A stretch of 64,000 nt of DNA from Priapulus caudatus (taxonomy: Eukaryota > Priapulida > Priapulimorpha > Priapulimorphida > Priapulidae), in the NCBI RefSeq assembly GCF_000485595.1, contig NW_014577086.1, positions 486,259 through 550,258 on the forward strand, read 5' to 3'. Position numbers and translations under genes: made by a program. Shown in pieces: positions 55,810 to 64,000 of this stretch. The notes under the pieces were generated by a model. The model was not told the DNA's origin. It worked only from the letters and a program-made list of their open reading frames with translations, and ran no database searches. Positions within the stretch are counted from its first letter, which is position 1, and each line of letters opens with the position of its first letter.

Positions 55810-56302
55810 GTAGTCACACTATCGAGGCAGATTTTATATAAAACGAGATTGTTGTATATATTTTATGTATTTATTATATTTTTTCTGCTTGTATTGCAGG
55901 AGGTTTCCCCGTTATTTTGGCTGCTTGGTCAGAGTAATAAATGGACTAACGGCCCAACACTCGGAACACATCATAGCCTATATCTTATTATTTTTACTTT
56001 ACACGGAACTTTGATGTATCGGGACCACAATAGTGACAATACGGCAACTGTTAATTACCTATTAACAATAATAGACAACTTTAACTTAATATCGTGTTAA
56101 TTCCGATTGAATAATCATAATAGACTAAAGGCATGATTCCTGGATTATGACTTACTTTTTATTATTAAACCATTTCATTGAATTAAATTATTGATTGTTT
56201 TCATGTTTACACTGATTAAATTCTTTATCGAGTGCTTCGTTATCTATTGGTAACTGGGTACTATGTTAATAGTGGAAAATAATGAAAGTGTCAATGACAC
56301 TG

Positions 56303-57104
56303 TAGCTCACCACAAAAAAGGACACAAATGAGCGAGTAAGAAGAAGTCAGTTTTAATTGAGCAACCATCGACGTACATTATAGAAACGATTGCCATCTGT
56401 ATATCGCAATAATAATTTATAAACCAAAATGAATCACAATTTGTGACCGTAGATGGCGCTATACCCGCTTTGTAGCGATGGCGTTTGAAATAAATATGTT
56501 ATGCTGCGTTCCGACATGTTTTGTAAATCTTTACTCTAATATAGACGTTTTATTGGCAGGGTGGAGAGGAAATACCAATTTTGCATTAAAGATATTGTCA
56601 ATGAAATCTTGTAAAACGAACCAAACGAGTGTGACACCACAGACTGTTTGTGTCTAAATAATAAGCTATATAATTGCCAAACACTACCTAATTTGCATAA
56701 ATTTTTTTTAAATATCAAAACCCCTAGCCCTTATTCATTCACAGACCAAAAATGAGCAAAATCCGTTGAACCTGAACTGACTAATGCCAATTCCCATTTT
56801 TGCCAAAAAATTGCCGTGGCTCAAAAGTACATCGACTGGCGTGCTTCAAAATAGGACGTTTAATATGGGAGCATAGCAGTAACAACTATACCCAATTTCA
56901 AACATGTGGGACAAACGGTTCATGAGTTATCGTTGACTGAAGCGAAATGTTGACGGACGGACGAACGGCCGGACGGACGGACGGACGTACGACGACCCAT
57001 GGCAATAGCTCAGCTTGACGATGTCAAGGTGAGCTAACCGGACGGACGTATGACGTACGACGACCCATGGCAATAGCTCAGCTTGACGATGTCAAGGTGA
57101 GCTA
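56303..57104. mobile_element. Non-autonomous element ending in a duplicated tail
   Basis: Starts tagctcacc, ends ggtgagcta, so termini are inverted. A (GGAC) run precedes catggcaatagctcagcttg, and this tail is present twice (to 57,036 and to 57,104). No coding frame. Confidence 0.6.
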
Positions 57105-58319
57105 AAAATGTGGGAATATAATTCACGCATCATGCTGTATACTAGCAAGCAATATCAAGAGAATGACTAGCAACGAGAGCAAACTATCCAGTGGAGTTAT
57201 AAGGGAAATTGGGGCAGGTTATTTGAACACCAAACCAAATACATTTTTTCATTTAATACTTTTTTTATTTACAAAACTTTTACATCTTTGGTCAACAAAA
57301 CGTGTCATAATATATATATTTAGCAATGCGTGAGACAGCACCTGTAGCAGCCTAGGAAAAATACAGAAGCAGGAAAATATGTCTTACCGATGTACTTAAA
57401 AATTGCAATGTGACAACCTGCTGTTGATATGCGATCATGTTTCACAACTGTGCCCTCCTGAACGTTCATACTGCTAGTGAACCATTGCTCCACAACTTAC
57501 TCGTGCCCCCCAACATGATTTCTCATCGAATACACTTAATTCTCGCGCTGCGGTCAGACGAATTTCCCCCCACCTCAAAGAATCCACGACAACAGTAAAG
57601 ACGATTACTCTGTACACGTGATGCCACTTTCACTCCCTCACCCAATCGCTCAAAACGACGGCAGTAGTCGTTACAAGGCACACCGAAACCAAACATGCAA
57701 GCACCACCTAGGACAACAGCATCTTGTGTATATGTTACACACGCAGTTGCTTGCAATAAGGTACACCACTGGTCACGCGTACTTCTTATACACACTTTAC
57801 ACAATGAGGGATTCACATCAGCAGCTGCACTTCATTCAAACGATATGCAAGGTGGTTGAAAATTATAACCTCTGTAGTGATATTTTGGGAGAACATGTAA
57901 GCTGACAGCAAGAGTTGGACGATATGCCTTAATTGCCTATAAGCTGTCACTCGGGATAGGCAAATAAAAAAGCCAGAAGTTGTCCCGTTCGCAAAGTAAG
58001 CCCAACTTCACATCTGTGATGCGCACACATAAACCGGTACTATGTGTAGAAGGCAGTCGGCTGGACGTATATCCCATTAACACAGACATGAGCGGGACGT
58101 TATCTCTACAATGGCAGCAAAGAATTACAACACCAATAACGACGATAATTGCTCCTGTGGAAGTACTCGATGACAAGCACTATTACTAATGCATTAATTT
58201 CGCCCACAGATAGCAAGCAGCTCGCTGTCCAGCCACGGTCGGGCAGGCAAACGTCCACTGCAGCCATTGTTTGGTCTGTCGGAGTTGCTTAGCGGCGCTA
58301 GTGGGCTCACCACACTACG
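57105..58319. other. Downstream flank of GTF2A1
   Basis: No gene recognised. The part next to 58,320 should be the 3' UTR of GTF2A1. Confidence 0.5.
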
Positions 58320-58427
58320 TCACCACTCCGCGTCACCGACAGCTTTCTGAAAGACAAAGTCCCTGCCCTGAAGGTTCATGATGCCGTCCTTCAGATAGAA
58401 CTTCCACTTGTTACGACTTCTTGTGAT
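58320..58427 (-). CDS. GTF2A1: GTF2A1 last exon
   Basis: Acceptor ttgcag, stop TGA. Encodes ITRSRNKWKFYLKDGIMNL and GRDFVFQKAVGDAEW, the beta-barrel that contacts TBP and DNA. Confidence 0.96.
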   Translation of the reverse strand: MTRSRNKWKFYLKDGIMNLQGRDFVFQKAVGDAEW

Positions 58428-61400
58428 CTGCAATGACAGTCACGAATGGAAATTGAGAAAACGGTGGATTATTCTGCTAACGTGTATTTCACTTTATTAC
58501 AAGACCCTGGCCTGAATCATGCAAAAACTAAATGCAGCTTACATCCGCGCGCATAAGATGCAGCATATCCAATGGCATCATTCACCCATAACAAACAATA
58601 GCAATCATTGTCAATTTGCATGTAACAAACACCAATATAACTGAAAATAATGTGGAAAACCTGGACATTGTTCTCCTTCAAGCTTAATAGAGTGGTTTTC
58701 TCCACACAAAAATCCCACTATTTAATCGCAACCAATGTGTACATAGACATAGACACACAGGCAGACTGGGCTCACCTTATCATACTGACAGACAACAACG
58801 TTGTCAGTGTCAAAGAGTTCGGATGGCTCCTCTTCGCTAACGTCATCCTCAGAGTTTAATGGGTCCTTAAGTAGTAAAACAACAATTAATACACAACTCC
58901 TGAAGGGGAGAAAGGAGCCAGCAGCAAAATGTGAAACAAAGTGATCGATAATAACAAAGTTTTATGCAGATTTTTCTAAATTTCTTACTGATATTAGGCA
59001 ATTAAAATTTGCATGAAGAATAAATAAACCAAAATTTAACTGGAACTAATGCTGTATTGCTATCCTTTAATGCTCACCTCTTCCTCTCCTTCAAATTCAT
59101 TGTCATCGTTTTCTGCATCGTTATCATTGTCATCATCATCGTCGTCGTCATCAGCATCATCATCATCATCCTCATCACTGGTGTCACCACTTCCATCGAC
59201 TTGTAGTAGTAAATGGCCTTGAGCTTTCTGTTGCATAACACAAAGCAATCTTTATGAGTATACACTAGTACACATTGAATATACATCACACATGCTATCT
59301 TGATACCTTAAAGATTATAATAGGTACAAATGCACCATTTTGATTATGCCAATTTGCATTCCTTCTAACATAATGTATGACTACACTGTATCTAGAACCA
59401 CCTATTATGAAATAAGAGTGCATAGCTGCACATACCAGGTAATACCAGGTAATACATTTTAAGAACTGTAGTTTTTGCTAAGGTGGTGAATTTAGCTAAA
59501 TCATTAGGTGGTAATATACACAAATAGTTGCTAACCTAAAGCAGGAACATTGTTAGCTTATTCAGAACTAAATTGAACCACGACTTCACAGCATATGGCA
59601 GTACATTCTTGCAGTTATAAGTAACAAAGCATTTCTTGGCATTAAATTAGCACCTGTCATCAGGACAATATTAACAGACGGTTACCAGTGAGGACAAGAG
59701 TATACACAATTACTAACTTAACAGACAGTTAACAGACCACTGCTGTCAGCATAGGCACTATCTGCTTACTAGCTAAAGGAGCTAAACTGTCGGTTGCAAA
59801 GCCAAACCAAAATAAAATACATGATAATATTTAATAAGATATGAGCCAATGAATGAATGATAATGATAAGATAAGGTAAAGAAAAAATTTAATTCACGCA
59901 CCTTTGCTAATGAACGTCTTGTTTTTACAGGTCTCGCCTTGCTCCTTGTGCCCTCTTGAGCCACACCAGGACACTTCCATTCAACTGTTGCCTCATCTGA
60001 GTTTATTTTTTCTTCACTGGGGCCATCTAGTTGTGGCAGGTTCCCAGACGTTTTCTGCAACATCGATCCAAGCATCAGAAAACAACTGCCGATTTCAGAA
60101 ACATGCAATGTTGCAGCAATGAAAGCTTTTATGATTAAATTTGGCTTATGCATGATACATAGTGATTATTTTAGAATGAATGACAAAAGAGTAACCGGCA
60201 TATGGAAATATGATTATTCTGCAGGCTAAATAACTAATAAACATTCGTGAAACATTATAGGGCAATTCAGATGGTAATCGGGTTGAAATGACCATGCAGA
60301 AATAGCCCTGCACACTTAAATTGTCTACGTCACGAATCTCCTGAGAGTTATAGTTGTAACCTTACTTTTGTAATTTTTTTAACATCAAAAGTTAGGACTA
60401 ACGTTAGTACGTTACTAAATATATATCCTCAAACTCTCACCTGATAAGAATGTTATTATGTTGGTTAAATTTTCAAAAATCTAGACAATTTGAAATACTG
60501 TCAATAACTGCTGTCAACACTATTTACAGTCTAGAAGACTATTTACTGGCGTCTCTCGGTTGCTGTGGTCAGTGTCATCGTGATTTGTGTATAGTGCACA
60601 GAGTGGTGCCCAAACAGTTTCTGTTTTGATTTGTGTTAGCTATATAGAATATAGAATATAGGAAAAATAAATAATATATACATGTTCATGTGTATTATGT
60701 TTGCAAAAATTATAAATAAAACTGCGAAATGCTATTTGTGTTTTTTTAATTTCTACCAACAAAATTTTTTGCGACATCCCCCTTCACGCTAGATCAACTA
60801 AACGATAAACAATGGTGGGCAGTCCAGTTCAATTCAGTGCATCGGAAAGAAAACGAAGGAGAAAAAAGCAGAGAGAAGATTATATTAGAAACTCCAGCTT
60901 AAGTTTACAAGGCATTTCCATGGCTGCCACAATAATTTTGCCAATGCCTCGTTTACCGCAGATGTTCGCTATATCGGCTAGCTGCGTCTGGGCGCCACAC
61001 AAGAGTTTCGAATTAAAGGAATAATATGTCCATTGATTATGCAATGTTGACGAATGATCGAGTAACTGGCACCTTGTGTAGTTAATAAGTACATTACCTT
61101 ATAGCCAAATGCGTATTAGTTTGTCCAATATCACTGCTGGTTACTAAGCATGCTCGGCCGTACGCAATGCTATCATCAGTGATTTCGTAAACACGGACGC
61201 TCGTGATAAGGAACTTTTTGTCAGGGCTGTCCATGTGCGTCCGTGAATAGTACGTGTGTTTTACTCCATTTCCATGTTTAGTCCGTGGCCGTGGTTACAC
61301 AGCTGACACCTCCATTTCATCTGGCGTCCAAAACATACGGGCCGCACAAATGTTTACCTCATCGGCGACTTATCGCTTGACTCCTGGATGACATTTACAG

Positions 61401-62171
61401 CACGTAAATGAATATCAACAACCGATTTCGAGCCTTGCTTGTAATGTAACCAGCAGTGATATTGGACAAACTAATAAGCGTTAGGCTTTAAGGTTACGTA
61501 CTTATTAACTACACAAGGTGCCAGTTACTCTAGCATACGTCAACATTGCATAATCAATGGACATATTATTCCTTTAATGGCGGTTGTGTTTGTGTCGAGC
61601 GTTTGGTTACATCAAATGCACCGGCAAATTAGGGAGTATAAAGAAGGTATATAAGCATGAAAAGTAAACAGAAACACTAATTGTATTTTCATACATATAA
61701 TTTTGTATAAATAACACACAAATATACTACTTGCTGGTGCTAGAAATTCGTGACGTACACAGTTTAAAGAAATGTTAAAAGAAATTACATAATATCAAAA
61801 ATAGATAATCTATAGTTGACCTAATTTCAGTAATATACATCTCTGCACAACACGTAGTGCTTTGAATATAAGGTTTGAAGTAACCCAAGGTACAATGATG
61901 CATATTAAAAGACTGCTACAATGGCTACATTCATTTGTGACTACTCCTCAGATCAGATGAGTGTTCTGGGATAGGTGAGTACTCACCGTGACTGAGGGTG
62001 TCGTATTCTGTGCCTGGGTGGCAGCCGGCTGCGTTGAGAACTGGATGCCGGCATTTCGCAGTACTGCCTGCACAGCGAGCTGGGCCTGCTGAGCGCCACC
62101 TGGTGATTGCTGGGCAGCGGCCAGCTGCTGTGCTACGCTGACAGGGATCTGCAGGTAAGCGGTGCCGGCAT
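58320..62171 (-). CDS. GTF2A1: TFIIA alpha/beta subunit (large subunit precursor), 3' exons
   Basis: General transcription factor that stabilises TBP on promoter DNA in the nucleus. Five exons in phase: 62,171-61,987; 60,054-59,902; 59,227-59,078; 58,865-58,776; 58,427-58,320. The last three carry LLLQVDGSGDTSDEDD, a long Asp-rich tract, DPLNSEDDVSEEEPSELFDT, VVVCQYDK and RNKWKFYLKDGIMNLQGRDF ending GDAEW, which fix the identity. QVDG is the known Taspase1 cleavage site in this protein. The first two exons are spacer, Gln/Ala-rich then Ser/Lys-rich. The N-terminal four-helix part (YRSVIEDVI-like) is not in the window. Confidence 0.95.
58776..58865 (-). CDS. GTF2A1: GTF2A1 exon: TFIIA beta start of conserved region
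   Basis: Acceptor cttaag, donor gtgagc, 30 codons. Encodes DPLNSEDDVSEEEPSELFDT and VVVCQYDK, near-identical to vertebrate TFIIA. Confidence 0.95.
59078..59227 (-). CDS. GTF2A1: GTF2A1 exon: Taspase1 site and acidic tract
   Basis: Acceptor aacag, donor gtgagc, 50 codons. Encodes GHLLLQVDGSGDTSDED followed by about 20 Asp-dominated residues and EFEGEEE. Confidence 0.93.
59902..60054 (-). CDS. GTF2A1: GTF2A1 spacer exon
   Basis: Acceptor ttgcag, donor gtgcgt, 51 codons in phase 0. Encodes KTSGNLPQLDGPSEEKINSD and RSKARPVKTRRSLAK. No match to the vertebrate protein that I recognise; it may be lineage-specific or alternative. Confidence 0.7.
61012..61578. mobile_element. Fold-back element in a GTF2A1 intron
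   Basis: Terminal inverted repeats of about 130-150 bp (attaaaggaataatatgtcc at the left, its complement at the right), over 85% alike by eye. The 270-bp centre has no coding frame, so it is non-autonomous. Confidence 0.88.
61987..62171 (-). CDS. GTF2A1: GTF2A1 spacer exon
   Basis: Acceptor ttgcag, donor gtgagt, 61 full codons. Encodes IPVSVAQQLAAAQQSPGGAQ and FSTQPAATQAQNTTPSVT, low-complexity Gln/Ala sequence typical of the TFIIA middle region. Assigned by phase and strand. Confidence 0.8.
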
Positions 62172-62259
62172 CTGCAACAAAACGCGTGCGATTCAGCCAT
62201 CGCCAGCACTTGCAAACAGAATTGCAGACAAGTCTTTTCCAGCATGTATAGCTGCAGGC

Positions 62260-63500
62260 AACAGAATAAAGCTTCAAAATTTACTCAGAGATGAGATCCC
62301 ATTGGAAAAGATATCACAGACATGAGATTTGGCAGCAGACAGTTTACCGAGACCACAAAGCACTGTGCCAACTTTTTTCTTTGCCTCTACTATTCAGCCT
62401 ATCTCTTACTGTTTGCTTCTGCCTACACTATTTTACCCCATACTCACTCTTTCTCTCTGCACCTACTGTTCCGAATTCTCTTAGGGATTGGTTCCACCAC
62501 CATTATTGTTCCCCAGTTATTCCTACCTGTAACCACCGTGTTTTCCAGCTACCTACATGTTCTTCTCTAACCTAAAGTTTATGTATAGCTTAACTATTCC
62601 TTTTGGTTCCTTACATTTTCGTTTATACCTTGTAATAGTATTCCACCTTGCCCAAACTGTTTCCCTCATACACTTACAATGTTTCTCTCTGCCCTGATTG
62701 TTCCTCTCTATACCCCTTGATGTTCTGCCTTGCTGTTGCTCCCTGTGTTACTGTTTTGTTCTGCCTCTCTTCGGTACTTCCCCACATGATTCATCCCCAT
62801 CAAAAGATTTCTACTGTAATGTTAAAGTTGTTCCTAAAAAGCTTCCCTTTTCCTGTCCCTCTATGATTTCTCTCCACACTTTACACTTTATCCCTGCCTC
62901 GCTTCTTCTGACCTGCATACTAAGCACTGGCACACGTGTAATATACATTTAGGTGTTTCAGGTGATTGCCTGACATGGTGACCACCTTTAAAATCTTTTT
63001 TGCTTGCACACACCTGCCTGCCGGTGTATGTACAGGTCTGCCTGCTTGTGACTGCAAACTTCTTTCTACATGCATTTGCCTGTCTACAATCACCTGCTGC
63101 CTTCCAACTCCCTGCATTAGGTCCTACATCAAGCAACTGCCCACGTGCATTCGCATGCTCCGTGTGTTTGCCTGCCTGCATCTGCTTACGACATACGTCT
63201 ACCTGCATGTGTCAAAGCTCCATGCATCTATCTTTTCGCGTCTGCCCCATTCCATTCGATGCAAGATCTGTCTGCATCTACTTGCCTGCATATGCCTGCT
63301 GTAAGCATCTTGCTGCCTGTGCCATACGCTGCAAGTATATATAGCTGCGTACGTTCATGCACTGCAAACAGGTACATGCCTGTGTCCACGCGATTCTACT
63401 TGCCATCCGAATGCGTCTACACACTATAAGCAGCCCTGTACGCATCCATCTGTCTGTATCCGTGCAGAGCATTCACCAGAGAATGCTCCAGCATTCACCT
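62260..63500. other. Pyrimidine-rich DNA, no exon seen
   Basis: Upstream side of GTF2A1 (-). Long frames here come from C/T-rich and tgcctgc-rich sequence; none resembles the TFIIA N-terminus. Confidence 0.5.
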
Positions 63501-63539
63501 GCCTGAGACTGTTCACAGTAAACTATCACCTGCCTGTGT

Positions 63540-64000
63540 CTACATGCTGCTATCTGCAACCCACCTGTGCTACCTGCTACTTGCTACCTGCTGCCTACCT
63601 TGTGCTGGCACGCTGATACCTGCTACCTGCTACCTACTGCCTACCTTGTGCTGGCACGCTGATGCCTGCTACCTGCTCTGCATCGACACGCTGCTACTTA
63701 CGTGTGTCTGCATGCTGATATATATTACCTGCCTGCATATGCATGCTGCTACCTGCTACCTGTCTGTATGTGCATGCTGCTACCTGTCTGTATGTGCATG
63801 CTGCTACCTGTCTGTATGTGCATGCTGCTACCTGCTACCTGTCTGTATGTGCATGCTGCTACCTGTCTGTATGTGCATGCTGCTACCTGTCTGTATGTGC
63901 ATGCTGCTACCTGCTACCTGTCTGTATGTGCATGCTGCTACCTGTCTGTATGAGCATGCTGCTACCTGCTACCTGTCTGTATGTGCATGCTGCTACCTGT
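63540..64000. repeat. Minisatellite, 24-bp and 7-bp units, to window end
   Basis: Repeated ctgctacctgtctgtatgtg-type units with interspersed ctacctg units. Continues past the right edge. Confidence 0.93.

Noticed and set aside
60812-61024. 70-codon plus frame MVGSPVQF
   Set aside because: In a GTF2A1 intron, runs into the fold-back element; no known domain.
63540-64000. CRISPR-like or coding repeat (83-codon plus frame)
   Set aside because: Simple tandem minisatellite; the frame is just the unit translated.
1-64000. tRNA, rRNA or other structured RNA genes
   Set aside because: I saw no tRNA box A/B pair or rRNA core by eye; a covariance search would be needed to exclude them.

Overview
This is a metazoan nuclear window, probably from a marine invertebrate. 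The genes are intron-rich with GT-AG junctions, the intergenic DNA is AT-rich and full of microsatellites, and several short mobile elements and a Ty3/gypsy copy are present. The species cannot be fixed from the sequence. Four host loci are readable.

(1) Positions 1-40,846 (+): most of the motor domain of one outer-arm axonemal dynein heavy chain of the DNAH5/DNAH8 family, running from the end of the linker to the stop codon. Over 50 exons were placed by joining splice sites in phase. The order is AAA1, AAA2, AAA3, AAA4, stalk and microtubule-binding domain, AAA5, AAA6, C-terminal domain. The 5' part of the gene lies off the left edge.

This locus is not collinear in two places. First, the two exons carrying AAA1 Walker B (1,296-1,928) lie on the minus strand although all their neighbours are on plus, and their phases fit exactly when flipped. 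Second, after a 230-base run of N (18,946-19,175), about 11 kb (19,176 to about 30,050) is a noisy, insertion-rich inverted copy of 31,271 to about 39,680. Its inner extension (to about 30,940) holds the only copy of the exons between the stalk and AAA5. This looks like a fold-back raw-read fill rather than a real duplication.

(2) 41,636-46,830 (-): a broken, 5'-truncated Ty3/gypsy retrotransposon with zinc knuckle, a MYND-like finger, protease, RT/RNase H and integrase relics. It abuts a 179-bp tandem satellite (46,952-47,610).

(3) 48,256-49,209 (-): an intronless, GC-rich RING plus TRAF-type zinc finger protein, a likely E3 ubiquitin ligase. Then 51,118-52,550 (-): the large last exon of a kelch-repeat membrane protein, with a small terminal-inverted-repeat element containing a TTAGGG-type telomeric array just upstream.

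(4) 58,320-62,171 (-): the last five exons found of the TFIIA alpha/beta subunit gene (GTF2A1), including the Taspase1-type QVDG site, the acidic tract and the conserved C-terminal TBP/DNA-binding region. Its 5' exons are beyond the window or unseen. The right end (63.5-64.0 kb) is a minisatellite.

The host genes are unrelated in function and show no operon logic. I did not find a convincing undescribed biological system. The most informative signals are structural: the inverted exons, the palindromic noisy arm, duplicated splice acceptors, two GC-AG introns, and the zinc-finger content of the retroelement.
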